A stretch of 64,000 bases of DNA. Origin: Escallonia rubra. Lineage: Eukaryota > Streptophyta > Magnoliopsida > Escalloniales > Escalloniaceae. The notes beneath the pieces are model-generated. The model made no database searches and was not told where the DNA came from. It was given only the letters and a program-made list of their open reading frames with translations. The DNA lies in contig JAVXUO010000529.1 of NCBI GenBank assembly GCA_033065855.1, positions 62,001-126,000 of the forward strand, in the 5' to 3' direction. The translations under genes were made by a program, and so were the position numbers. This document shows positions 1 through 10,923 of this stretch, piece by piece (position 1 is the stretch's first letter; each line of letters starts with the position of its first letter).

Positions 1-1483
1 AAGCATAATGCTATTAACTCCTCTAAAACCGTCTCAGCTTAATTACCTGAAATGGGGAGAGAAAAGGGGTGAGCACAAAACCCAGTAAAGATTACACGCA
101 CACACCCACAGAGTATAACGCTGGTATCCAATAATGTATAGCTGAGTCCAAACAAAGCATATGAAAACGAAAGTGCAAAGACGATTGCAAAATCTGAGCA
201 CGACCAATAATCTCATTTCGGGATATTCCAATCCGTCAAATATCAAGTCAAAGTCAAATGAACACAATCAAATAATTGAACTAATTATCAAATACGATAC
301 AATCACGTAATACGTGACTGTAAATCACATTAACCTAAGCACGCGAAGGTTCTAAGTTCAAAGTTGCATACCGGTAGCAATTACCATATCATGTCATGGC
401 ATCACGTTAACCTAAGCACGTGAAAGTTCTAATATTAGTTCAATTCAAAGGGTGTCCAAAGGACGTCAAATATCTCAAAGACATAAAAGTCACGAAATAC
501 CAATACTTTTAATTTTAAAAAGGAGGGCTTAACATTATCAGAAAATACTCAATATTAGACTAAAATTGAAGAGGACGAAGAGACGAGCTCAACGAAAATA
601 AATACGCTTGAATCCGAGTTCTCATGAGCTATGAATTCTAAAATAACGAGATACGAGCCAAAAAGATTAACTAAAGTACAAGAACTACTTACAATGTGAC
701 ACATGGAACATCTAGCCAAAAGCTTTTCACGCCACCAGATTGTTTGGTTGTACTTGGGTGCAAATTTGAATCAGTAAAGAAAAGGGAAATCGGGATCAAT
801 CGTACGGCCCCCAAAAACAAAACAAAAAGAATGGCAGGTCACCAGAACTAGGAAGAAAAGCTACGGCCAAACAGGTCATGGCACGATTTTCTTAAAACAG
901 GGCGGTTCAGCCAAGGATCCAAGAATTGGTAAATCTGATAAACTCAACAGAAAAGACTTTACACACAAACAACGAATTCTTAAGTTATCGGTATTACAGG
1001 CTTGGCAAAAACAATTCTAATTCAAAGAGTTTATCAATCTCGTATCTTTTAACAATATCAAGTTGTTAAGAAGCGGATGTTATGTATGTAACCCTTACCT
1101 CAAATCACGCTACAAGATTCGCAAAGTTGCGTAACCTTCCGAAAGTATCAAACCTAATTAATAAAATCAACCACTAAGATTAAAATCTTCAAATCAATTA
1201 TATTTTGATTAAGGTTTAGGATCGGTCACTTAACAATTGTGAGTAGAAGGTTGAAATCCTCAAGCCTTAATTTTCTCTTTCTTCTCCTCTCTCTGAAAGA
1301 CCAGACTCAATTTATCGATAAAACACAACTAACCAGTCTTTTTATTTCTCTAAATTTGGTAAATTATTCTAAAGGCCCCTAAAGATATGTTACTTATTCA
1401 AAAGGAATTCCAAAATATTCTTAAAATTTCAAAAGTAACCCAAGAATTAAAATAATTAGCTACATATTATTTGGGGTATTACA
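1..1483. mobile_element. Fossil LTR of a Gypsy-like (Ty3) retrotransposon, cut by the left edge
   Basis: This stretch is a diverged copy of the sequence at about 31380-32971, which is a full solo LTR with target duplications. Here the first 300 or so bases of the LTR lie outside the window. The right end reads ...TTGGGGTATTACA, matching the end of the complete copy, so the LTR boundary is placed at 1483. No internal coding region is visible in the window, and whether this is a solo LTR or one end of a longer element cannot be told. It is a non-coding fossil. The assignment to Gypsy rests on the TGTCACGCCCCGA start of the sister copy, a common start of plant Ty3 LTRs. Confidence 0.8.
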
Positions 1484-1905
1484 GTCACCAAATATTAATA
1501 ATGACATTTTGACGGACATCTTTTAGCGATAACTTTTAATTCCATTTTTGGCTCCACCCCTGGTGGTAGCAGTACCCTAAACCCCTTCCACATAATAATT
1601 CTTACTTGTCACCAAATATCACTAAAGACATTTTGATAGACATCTTTTAACGATAACTTTTAATATATTTTTTTTGTTTGACTCCATCCCCGGTAGCAGC
1701 AATAGTCTACAATCCTTCCATATAATAATTCTTATTTGTCACCAAATACTACTAATGACATTGTGACAGACATCTTTTAACGATAACTTTTAATTCATTT
1801 TTTTGGCTCCACTCCCGTTGGTAGCAATAGCTTACAACCTTTCCATATAATAATTCTTATTTGTCACTAAATATTACTAATGATATTTTAACATACATCT
1901 AACTC
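1484..1905. repeat. Tandem array of a ~126-bp unit, about 3.3 copies
   Basis: The unit begins GTCACCAAATA and recurs at about 1484, 1608, 1738 and 1863, giving spacings of 124, 130 and 125 bp. Each unit contains a CATCTTTTA(G/A)CGATAACTTTTAAT core followed by a 'gctccactcc' block and 'cataataattctta'. The array starts directly at the end of the fossil LTR. Copies differ by substitutions and small indels, so it is not recent. No coding potential was seen. Confidence 0.8.
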
Positions 1906-1919
1906 TTAATTTCTACAAT

Positions 1920-2335
1920 TCCGGGGTTGGAATTGCCGGTGAAAAGTGTGGAATTGTCGTGTTCATGGCCTCTCACTCTCACCCTTGTTTTGTGGTCAGA
2001 TTGCATAAGCGTCGTGTACCCCCTTTGGTTTGTGCGGTTTCAAGGTGTCTTCCTCATTGTAATGTGTTTATTTTCACGTGTTTTTTTGGTTTTCTAGGTT
2101 GTTAATTGTATCATTTAGTCCTTGACATATTACTTAAGGTTAAGTTGAAGTGTATGATATGCTCTGCTTCAACTTAACTGTAATGTGTATAGGCTTAAAG
2201 GTAATTTATTCATTTTTGACTTTCGTGATCTTGTATATGCATGAGTCATGGAAATGTCGTGACCTTCACATGCTGTTGGGGGCAAACTTTGTAACCTTTT
2301 AATTATCAATGCTATTCTCTTATTTACCAAAAAAA
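1920..2335 (+). mobile_element. 3' untranslated tail of an L1-type LINE
   Basis: The stretch has no ORF but ends in a run of A at about 2330-2338, preceded by 'aattatcaatgctattctctt'. Almost the same pre-tail sequence is found before A-rich stretches at about 12490-12555, 13605-13658 and 26885-26932. Upstream, the block around 2140-2290 resembles 12320-12480. I read it as the 5'-truncated 3' end of an L1 family that recurs in the window. Confidence 0.55.
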
Positions 2336-2373
2336 AAACTCTTAATTTATATTTTTAATTTCATTAACTAAAA

Positions 2374-3773
2374 GGGATAAATGCTCTTTGCCCCCCTATA
2401 CTTTCAGCGTTATGCAATATGGCACCCCTCACTTTGAAAACTTCTACTAAACCTACCTCCATTATCGGAAAGTGGGCGCATTAACCAAATCCGTTACGGA
2501 GATATTAAAAAGACATCATTACCCTCTTGTTTTTCTTTTAATTACTTTATTTCAGGCATTCATTAAATATAAAAATTATAGGGGCCTAAAGTGCAACTTT
2601 TACCCACCGTCAATCTCTCATTCATTCACCACCGTAGCGCCGCATAGTTAACCCACCATGAAAACTACCATCTCCAAGAAGTCTGCCATCGCAAACAACC
2701 AACTCTAACAAACTCACCACCACAAACCACCATCATCAACAGGCCCACCACTTCCCACTATCATCGATAAACCCACCACAAGACCACCGCCAATAACCCC
2801 ACCACCTGAAACCTCCATTTTCCAATTGCCCACCACCATTTTCCATCGTTGCCAACAATCCCACCATAAAAAAAAAATCTCCTGATCCCAACCTCAATCC
2901 CATTATATATATATATATAAAAACTCTCTTGATATGCCAACCTCACTGCAAAAACTCTCCACCATCCTTTCATCACACTTCTGCATCTTCTCCCTATTTT
3001 CTTGGCTCAGGTGAGCTCTAGCAAAGTGGGTGGTGGTGGAAATCGATGAAATGGGTAGCAGTGACCGTAGGTTCTTCAAGTTCAGGGCAGTGGACTGGAA
3101 GTTGCGGTGGAAACCACGGGCAACGCATTAGAGGGAGGTGGTTAGGCGTGGGTAGGGGTGGGTGGTGGCATGAACTCGCCGCTGCCGTCGTCCAGGCTCG
3201 CCCGTCGTTTTTTTGCCCCCGCCACAGCCGATTGGTTGGTGGCCTTGGTGGTGCTCCTTAAGTGAGCCGTTGGTGATGGATATGGCTTTGATGACCTAGA
3301 TTCGTGATGACAATGGAGGCGTTAGCGGTGATTCAATGGTGGCGTGATGGCAGCAGAGATCCTTGTAGTAGCAATGGCGGCAGATATCTCCTTTAGCAGC
3401 GACGGTGGCCGCATTTTGGGGTGAGAGCAGAGAGAAGAGAGAGTAATGGGAAAGAGAAAAGATATTAGGGTTAGGTTTTTCTAGTGAAATGACAAAATCA
3501 CCCTTAAATTTTTTTAGTTTTATGCCACTTGAAAGGGCATTTAGGTAAATGAATTGCTAATTTTAAATTATGTGAAGTTAAAAGGGTATATTGGTCTTTA
3601 AAATATAATTCTGGACTTCAAAGTATTCCCGCTTAAAAACATAGTTAAGTTGGAAGGAAACCGTCTAATGTGCCCACTTTTAAAAAATAGAGGTAAGTTT
3701 AGTAGAAGTTTTCAAAGTGAAGGGTGCCATATTGCATAACGCTGAAAGTACAGGGGCAAAGTGCATTTACCCC
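2374..3773. mobile_element. Non-autonomous Mutator-like element (MULE) with long TIRs and GC-rich cargo
   Basis: The ends are inverted repeats of about 85 bp: the left begins GGGATAAATGCTCTTTGCCC and the right, read inverted, begins GGGGTAAATGCACTTTGCCC. The element is flanked by a perfect 9-bp duplication, TAACTAAAA, at 2365-2373 and 3774-3782. A 9-bp duplication with long terminal inverted repeats is the hallmark of the Mutator superfamily. No transposase is encoded. The interior from about 2630 to 3470 is much richer in G+C than the flanks and contains GGTGG/CCACC-rich sequence, as expected of a Pack-MULE-type element carrying captured host DNA, but I could not recognise a donor gene. The element ends about 250 bp upstream of the P450 start codon, so it lies in that gene's promoter region. 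Confidence 0.9.
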
Positions 3774-3782
3774 TAACTAAAA

Positions 3783-4032
3783 ATCACTGAAGATATTAAA
3801 GGGACCATCATATATCCATATGCAGAAAGTTAATAAGATTCTTTTGTACAGCCAAATTTGGGAATTGGGCCGGCATATCATATCATTTAAGTGACAGTAG
3901 ATGAACCATACTGAGATAAGATCCTGGTACTTGGTACTGTCAAGATCAACCGAAGACTTTCGCCAGCTTTAGGTAGCCATTAACAGACTCCCAACTCTCA
4001 ATTCCCAATCTTCTCTGCTCACTTTCCCAAGC
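3783..4032 (+). promoter_or_regulatory. Short gap between the MULE and the P450 start: promoter-proximal region and 5' UTR
   Basis: These 250 bp separate the MULE target duplication from the P450 ATG. The last 80 bp are pyrimidine-rich (CCCAACTCTCAATTCCCAAT and following), typical of a plant 5' UTR. I see no convincing TATA box. Any promoter element further upstream than this would have to lie within the transposon or beyond it. Confidence 0.4.
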
Positions 4033-7000
4033 ATGGCTTCCATCTCCATCGACTTCCTCTGTAACCCACTTGCCATTTCAGTCTCTGCTCTGTCTCTGAT
4101 TTTGCCTTTGCTTATCTTGGCCATTAGACTGCTGAGGAAGCCACAGGGGAAGAAGAAAGAGTACCACCCAGTTGGTGGCACCATCTTCAACCAGCTCATT
4201 AACTTCAACAGGCTGCACCATTACATGACTGATCTTGCTCGCAAGCACAGAACCTACAGGCTAATCAGCCCTTTCCGCAGCGAGATCTACACTGCTGATC
4301 CTGCTAATGTTGAGTATATACTCAAGACAAACTTTGGCAATTATGGCAAGGTATCCCCCTCAATCTCAATCTTATTTTCGTTCAGATTTTCTGTCCCTTT
4401 GTGGAAGTACCATGTGTGTAATTACTTTTTACTTCTTTTGCTGGCTTTCCATATGATACCTTTCTTCATAGATTTAATTGAGGGCATCCCCCAAAATGTC
4501 ATAGTTTTCCTGTGCACCTTTTAGTCTGCCCTTTTCACAAGAGACATAAATGAAGGGGCCGTTTGTTTCACCTTTTAGAGGGTATTACAGGTTTAATCAG
4601 TGCCGTCACTGAGAATGGAAATTTTTTTGCTGCTAGGGGAAGATACCTACAATCCCTTTATAGCGACAATGAATGGTCGCTTAGTGACTTTTCTGTCAAT
4701 ACTTTTAGCGACAATTCTTAGCCGTACTTTTTTAGCATCACTGAATAAAAGAGGCACTGAAAATATTTAACGAAATATCGCTATCTGATGGGTTGTAGGT
4801 GTCTTTCTACAACCAGGTTAGCAAGCAAAGTTTTTCTAATGAGAAGGAAAGTGCCTATGGTTCACCTTTTAGGCCGTATTGGCCATTAAGACCTAATCCC
4901 AGACACGCCCAAAGGGCGCTTTTTCTTTCCATCACCTAGAAGTTTTCCATTATGCCCAAGTCCGTAATGACAGATAATGTTGTAATCCGATAAATAACCC
5001 TTCTCTTAAATACTTTTGTAAACATCCATCACACCAAAAAATTATTGGGAGGTGCTACCGAATTATTTTCTTTTATCTTCTCAAAATATCGTTGTATTAG
5101 ACCATAATTGACATAATTCAACAAACACCCACCAACATGTATATATTTCCGTTGCCACTTATTTATTTTATTTATCATAGCAAAACATTAAATGACACCT
5201 TTATTTTGAGCTTTTTAAATTGCTTAATTGAAAATTAGTATTCTCTTCTATGGCTGTAAAAAAATCCAGATATTTTCCCAAATGGATAAGAATGAAAGTT
5301 CAAAGGCCATAGCAATGAAATGGCCATTGCAATTTTTTTTGGTGCGATTAGGTTTTTCACACCTTCGAGCCGGGTAGGACCACATGGGCGGCAAAGCTTT
5401 CCCTATCAAGTTTTAACGCAGCTGCATTCCTTGGGCTCGAAACCGAGACCACAATGGCCATAATTGTATACCAAACATAAAGCATAATATGCGGGGACAT
5501 TACACTCATTCTCATAATTTTTCATTGCTTAAAACATTCATTTGTTAAACCAAACGTGCAAGCGTAACAATGATTGCGTTATGGATGATTTCTCTGGCAG
5601 TGAACCAAATATCCTCATTACGTAGACGATACCATCACCGTTAAGATTACGGTAAAACCCATGATTAACCCATGACTTATTGCTAACCTATGTAGAGTAC
5701 ATATCTAAACGGGGTTAGGATATCAAAGATACTCATGTATGTCAGATGAAATTTTGGCACACAATGACAAGTATTAGAAAAGCAAAAACAATGGATTTTA
5801 TCTTATTAGCCTATCCTGAAAACTTTAGTAGTGAAATAATCCCAAATGAATGTTCCTGTTATACAGTTTGTAAACATGAACTTTCCAAGGTATCTTGAAC
5901 TGTGGCCATCTAATAATAGTGAAGATTGACACTGAAACTATCATTTCATGGTATCTGAGAATAACTATACCAACTTAAACCTTACAATTTCCCAGATACG
6001 TAGTAACAGTCATCACTCTTAAGAAGAAGACCATTTTTTGTCTTTCAGTAACCTATAAAGAGAATGGAGCCTACTGTCTGTATACCACAAACCTTAGTTT
6101 TTGGAGCTTCAAACCTTCAGTTCTCTGCAAAAATTATGCAGGGATGGCACAACTACAGCATTCTAAGGGACCTATTAGGGGATGGTATTTTCACAGTTGA
6201 TGGAGACAAGTGGCGCCAACAGAGGAAGGTCTCAAGCTATGAATTTTCCACCAAGGTATTGAGGGACTTTAGCAGTGTCATCTTCAAGAAAAATGTGGCA
6301 AAACTAGCTAATGTATTGTCGGAAGCAGCAACTTCCAACCAAATAGTTGATATTCAAGTGAGTGTGGGTACCTTGAAAGTCAATAATCCAACTAATCCAT
6401 ATTGTGTGGCCCTATATCTAATCTGAAAAAGAAAATGTAGGATCTCTTCATGAAATCGACTTTGGATTCGATATTTAAAGTTGCTTTTGGAGTCGAACTA
6501 GACAGCATGTGTGGTTCAAGTGAAGAAGGCATCAAGTTTAGCAATGCTTTTGATGATTCAAGTGCACTGACACTGAGGCGATATGTTGATATAACGTGGA
6601 AGATCAAGAAAGCTCTGAATATTGGATCAGAAGCTGAGCTAAAGAAAAATATCAAAGTGATTGACGAATTTGTCTATAAGCTGATCCGTGGCAAGACCGA
6701 GCAAATGCATGTGTCACGAGATGAATCTTTTGTAAGTTAGTGACTTGAAAGCTCGATTCCTCATCAAATATGTCCTTATCTTACATTTCCTATCTTGTGT
6801 CACTTGCAGTTCAAAAAAGAAGACATTTTGTCTAGGTTTCTCCAATTAAGTGACACCGAACCAAAGTACTTGCGAGATATTATACTAAACTTCATAATTG
6901 CTGGCAAAGACACGACAGCGACCACTCTCTCCTGGTTCATATATATGCTTTGCAAGCATCCTGAGGTACAGGAAAATGTGGCACAAGAAATCAAAGAAGC

Positions 7001-8751
7001 AACCAGCAAAAAAGTGTTTACAAACATTCCGGAGTTTGTAGCCAGTTTGAATGATGAGGCCCTGGAAAGGATGGAATATCTTCATGCAGTTCTGACCGAG
7101 ACTCTCAGACTCTATCCTGCAGTTCCAGTGGTAATTCCATGATTATATTGCCTAAATGAAAACATTTACCGTATAGACGCTCTGTCCTCCTTATTTTGTG
7201 AACCAAATGTACCTTGTTAAGAAGGAGAGCAAAACTCTCCGCATCATCAGAAGCTCTTAACTAAAGTTATTCACCTAGCGGACTGGTTCAAGGCTCCTCC
7301 TGCCAAAGAGCTTCCTTTCAAGATTGCACCTCTAAGGAGGGGTTAGGCAGGATTTAGTTGGTTGATACCAGCACGTATGTCTGGCCAATTGATGGGGGCA
7401 TTCCCCCAATCAAAGCACATTTTCTCTAATTTATTCTTAGCAATCAGGTTTCTTCTCACTACTTACTCCCCATGTTATCTTCGGTCAACCCCTCCCTCAT
7501 TTGATCCCATCAGCTTGGCAAAAATCACTTCTTACTAGATAGGGGCATCTAGTGGCCTACATTAGATATGACCAAACCATCTCCGGTCATGTTTCCTCAT
7601 CTTTTCTCAATTGGCACCACCACAATTTGTTGCAGATATCCTCACTTCTTGTTCTATCTGTTATGCCGCGCATCCGCCTAGGTATTCGCATTTCAGCTAC
7701 ACTTATCCTATGTATATGGTGTTTCTTAACTGCCCAACATTCTAAACCATACAACATTATTGGCCTCACTGTAATTTCGGTCCCTCTACAGTCCCTGATA
7801 TTAATCTCTAAATTGATATCCTTCTTCAGCATTTCGTCTTTGTTCAGTTAAAAATTTCAATTAAGGTTGCCCAGTCCTGCCCCTTCCTTTGTTATTCATT
7901 CTCGAGTCCTCTTGTATTCTCAAATTTGATTTGTGTCAATACGTCAATAATCATCAACAATTTGTTGCCACAGGATGCAAAGATATGCTTTTCAGACGAT
8001 ACTTTACCCGATGGTTTTAGTGTAAGGACGGGGGATATGGTGGCTTACCAGCCATATGCAATGGGAAGGATGAGGTTCATATGGGGCGATGATGCTGAAG
8101 ACTTTAGGCCAGAGAGATGGCTTGATGAGAATGGTAGCTTCCAGCAAGAGAGCCCCTTCAAATTTACAGCCTTCCAGGTTTGCAGAATTACAGTTTTTGC
8201 TTTTTTCAAATTTCGTTTTAGAATTTCATGTTTCACTCTCTATTACCATCCAGAAATGAAGAACTCTGAGCCTTGCTCGTTTTTAGACAATACAATTACC
8301 AGTAACCTGATATCATGGATATTGGTTAGCCTGACATATTTTAAGTTAGTTCGAATCCATTTATCAGAGTACCTCTGTTCCTTTAAAAGAGACCTCCTTT
8401 TGCTGCATCTCTGAGAACGAGACTGATATGTAGAATGGCATGCATAGTGTAACATTCCATATTCATCTTTTGAAGGTGACTCCTGGTTTATGACTGTCCA
8501 TGTAATTGATTTCAAACGATTGTGGAATGAACTAACATCTTGTTTTGTGCTTCGATAAACAGGCAGGCCCTCGAATTTGTCTGGGGAGGGAATTTGCTTA
8601 CAGACAGATGAAGATCTTCTCAGCAGTCTTGATAGCCTGTTTCAAGTTCAAGTTGAGTGATGACAAGAAAGCTGTCAATTATAGGACAATGATTAATCTG
8701 CACATCGACGGGGGACTCCAAATTCGTGCTTTTCACAGATTTGAACACTAG
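4033..8751 (+). CDS. CYP704: Cytochrome P450, CYP704 family (fatty-acid hydroxylase type), 6 exons
   Basis: Exons: 4033-4350, 6142-6357, 6441-6731, 6810-7130, 7974-8177 and 8563-8751, all with GT-AG introns in phase 0, giving 512 residues, the usual size of the family. Residues 13-33 are a hydrophobic ER anchor. The I-helix motif AGKDTT is at 306-311, the K-helix ETLR at 372-375, FRPERW at 426-431, and the haem loop FQAGPRICLG at 449-458 with the haem-ligating Cys at 456. The N-terminal block YHPVGGTIFNQLINFNRLHH and the phrase DGDKWRQQRKVSSYEFS are typical of CYP704. Known CYP704 enzymes hydroxylate long-chain fatty acids (CYP704B in sporopollenin synthesis); the substrate of this one cannot be read from the sequence. 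No stop or frameshift was found, so it looks functional. Introns 1 and 4 contain transposon remains. The subfamily (A or C) is uncertain. Confidence 0.95.
4351..6141 (+). other. Intron 1 of the P450 gene, with MITE-like and SINE-like remains
   Basis: This 1.8-kb intron holds no gene. At about 4638-4815 a stretch with imperfect inverted ends (AAGATACCTACAATCCC and GGGTTGTAGGTGTCTT) surrounds several 'tagcgacaat' motifs and looks like a small non-autonomous DNA transposon. A SINE-like fragment lies at about 5330-5465. A phrase similar to 'gtttgtttcaccttttag' occurs at both 4561 and 4856. The rest is unassigned AT-rich sequence. Confidence 0.45.
5331..5465 (-). mobile_element. SINE-like fragment in P450 intron 1
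   Basis: Read on the - strand it contains GGTCTCGGTTTCGAGCCC, resembling the polymerase III B box (GGTTCGAACC), then a GTGGTCCTACCCGGCTCGAA phrase seen in plant tRNA-derived SINEs, and ends in a short A run at 5331-5340. The A box was not located, so the copy is probably 5'-truncated. The call rests on general resemblance. Confidence 0.45.
7200..7860 (-). mobile_element. 3' fragment of an RTE-type LINE in P450 intron 4
   Basis: On the - strand, 7587-7832 encodes MLYGLECWAVKKHHIHRISV and VAEMRIPRRM. These match the segment just downstream of the reverse transcriptase in plant RTE-clade LINEs, whose usual form is 'LYG-ECW-VK--H---M-VAEMRMLRWM'. No catalytic reverse-transcriptase motif is present, so this is a short broken remnant. 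Its position inside an intron explains the 843-bp size of that intron. Confidence 0.75.
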
Positions 8752-9332
8752 AAACCTCGTGTATATGTAGCTAAGATCTTGTATGAACTGCGTATAGATC
8801 GAATAGAAAGTGAAACCAGCATTCAGTAGTATCATCTAGCCAAGTTCAAAAGTTCAATAATATTTTTGCCGCCCGAACCTACAACAAATATCCTCACCCA
8901 GTTGTGGCGAAGCCAGAAACTATGCACGGGGTGGGCACTTAATTGACATAGGAGGAAAAAAAATAAAATTCTCAAGCCTAATTATTTGACAGTATATTAA
9001 CCCAACAAACAGACAAATGATCATAGATCGAAAGGGCTTAAGTGAATTATCCACAATTCCATGAGTAGCCAATTCATGCTCACTTCCCACTCTTGGTAAA
9101 TTCAAAAGTAACCAAAAAAATTGTATGTCAATTTAATTCCAAGAGCCAACACCGAACAAAACAGTTATATTAAGAAAGTAAAGTTTGAGACGAGTACAGA
9201 AATAAAGATTGCAGTTTCGTTTATTACAATAAAATATAGTACAAATGCCATTTATTTAGGACGTTTATTTGAGTGTCGTTCTTTTTATGTATTTTTTACT
9301 GTGAGCCCCTAATTTAAGTGTAATTAGTAAAA
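8752..9332. other. P450 3' flank with a hAT-terminus-like motif
   Basis: The first 110 bp after the P450 stop are probably 3' UTR; an AATAAT at about 8853 is a weak polyadenylation candidate. At about 8901 the sequence CAGTTGTGGCGAAGCCAG and following resembles the left terminus of the hAT element at 37280 (CAGTGGCGGAACCAGG). A matching right terminus ends at about 10425, but no convincing 8-bp target duplication was found around the pair. The rest is AT-rich with no gene. Confidence 0.35.
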
Positions 9333-9480
9333 GGGCTAATTACACTTATATCCCTGAGGTTTGGGGGTAATTACACGCGAGGACACAAAGTTTCAAAATG
9401 TAACACTTGTGTCCATTGACAAACGGAATACAAAAATACTTAACGGTTCTGACAAAAAGACCAAGTTGCCCCTAAATAAC
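9333..9480. mobile_element. Left arm of a MULE of the GGGCTAATTACAC family
   Basis: The start GGGCTAATTACACTTATATC and the following 90 bp match the left terminal repeat of the complete element at 22341-23404 and the fragment at 30479. No right arm with the inverted sequence was found downstream, so this copy is incomplete or its right end has been replaced. Confidence 0.65.
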
Positions 9481-9699
9481 TTGCTAACGTATAATAACTT
9501 GCCTAAACTAGATAACTAACCTAGAATGCTTTTGCTTCTACAAAATTGAATAATGAGGAGTTACTGTATGCTGAACATCTTTGTTGTTCATCCATTGATA
9601 TGATCAGACCACAAATCTACTAACATCGAACATCATTTCAGAAAAAAAGTCAAATAAATCTTATAGAGTTGTAGAGATGGCATCATGGCAAGATTAAGG

Positions 9700-10425
9700 T
9701 GAATCGGAACATACCTTTGTCGCCGATTACTCCGCCGGTGGTGAAGATCGAAGAAGATTGGGATTTGGGAGCTTAGCGCTGGTGGACTGGTGGAGTGACC
9801 GGAGGACGTAGGTCTTCAGAACTCAAACTAGTGCTGCCGGTGTAGAGGTTACCGTGAGGTCGTCTGTAGAAGCATAGCGGTGTAGATCAAGATCCAGCAG
9901 ACGTCGCCGTCCGTCGTGGCTTCGTGTCGACTGTCGTGGGCTCGTGGTCGTCTTCGTCGGTTTGTGCTTTGCCGGAGTGAGGCGCCGTGGCCGTGACTGA
10001 GGCGGTAAGAAGGTCCGATCTAGTTCTTCAAGGGCGTCGGCGCGTCGCGGGACTCGCGGGACAGCGGGAGGTCGTCGTCCGGTCACGGGCTCACCGCTCA
10101 CGGCATCACTCCGTCGTGACTCCCTCGTCGTCGTCGAAGGCTCGAAGCTCCTGTCTGAAGGAGCGAAGGGGAGTGAAGGACTGAAGGTCAAGGTGGCCGG
10201 TGGGTGGGATCTGTCGCCGGTCGGTTCACTGTCCACCGGTGACGGTCGCCGGTGAGACCGTGAGAGAGAGAGTCGATTGTGCCTCTCTCGGGGAACGGGT
10301 ATCAGGGATTGGGGAACGGGATCTCGGGACGGGGTCAGCGCGATTCCCAAAAAAAAATTATTTTTTTTCCCCAGAAGTCAGGGGGTGGTTCAGCCCCCCC
10401 TAGTCCCAACGTGCGTCCGCCCCTG
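9700..10425. mobile_element. GC-rich cargo-like block ending in a hAT-like right terminus
   Basis: Base composition rises sharply here compared with the AT-rich surroundings, and an uninterrupted 175-codon frame (9823-10350, - strand) rich in Arg, Pro, Ser and Thr results. It matches no family I know and is probably a composition artefact. The block ends in GTGCGTCCGCCCCTG at about 10425, which read inverted (CAGGGGCGGACGCAC) matches the terminus of hAT elements such as the one at 37280-38173. It may be the interior of a decayed transposon nested with the MULE arm at 9333. Confidence 0.45.
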
Positions 10426-10923
10426 CCGCCACTTCTCCATCTACTGAACTTCTCATCTTCCCTCCGCCCCTTTTTCCATCTACTGTACCCCTCTCCATCT
10501 TCTGTACTTCCTCATCTTCCTTCCACCTGTCCTGCCTAAAGTGGGTTTTTCCCAAACTCTTCCACCTGCATATGTCAACGGCAACGGCACCATTGCCGGT
10601 GAACTCTAAATGACAGAGAAGAAGGCAGTAGGTGGGCACATGCCCCCCGCTACTGTCAGCCGAGGGTATTCTCTGAAACTCTCCACCCTTCCTAAGCTTC
10701 TTCTAGTGCCGCTTTGGCCAGAATTTCAGTTATGGCTGACTATTCAGTAATTGGCGGGATGCTAACTTATGCGTCTCATGCGTTGGAGTCGGCGTTTATG
10801 TTGTCGTATTCTGTCCTTTTTTGGCTAACGGCCTATCCATTCAAATTCTTATGATATTCGTTTTACTTGAGTCCATATAGTGCCCGATGTTCACGTTGAG
10901 TTGAGTTGAGTCTCTGTTTTCAT
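10426..10923. other. Unassigned intergenic DNA
   Basis: The first 100 bp are pyrimidine-rich with imperfect repeats of 'ccatctactg' and 'cttcctcatcttcc'. The remainder shows no ORF, RNA gene or transposon terminus that I recognise. Confidence 0.5.

Noticed and set aside
5395-5460. tRNA gene, because of the B-box-like phrase
   Set aside because: No cloverleaf or A box could be drawn; the short A tail points to a SINE remnant.
6064-6141. Upstream extension of P450 exon 2 to an ATG at 6064
   Set aside because: The frame is open, but the splice acceptor at 6140-6141 joins exon 1 in the correct phase and the extra residues do not resemble P450 sequence.
9823-10350. 175-codon open frame rich in Arg, Pro, Ser and Thr
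   Set aside because: No recognisable domain; GC-rich DNA lacks stop codons by chance, and the stretch lies among transposon ends. Not reported as a gene.
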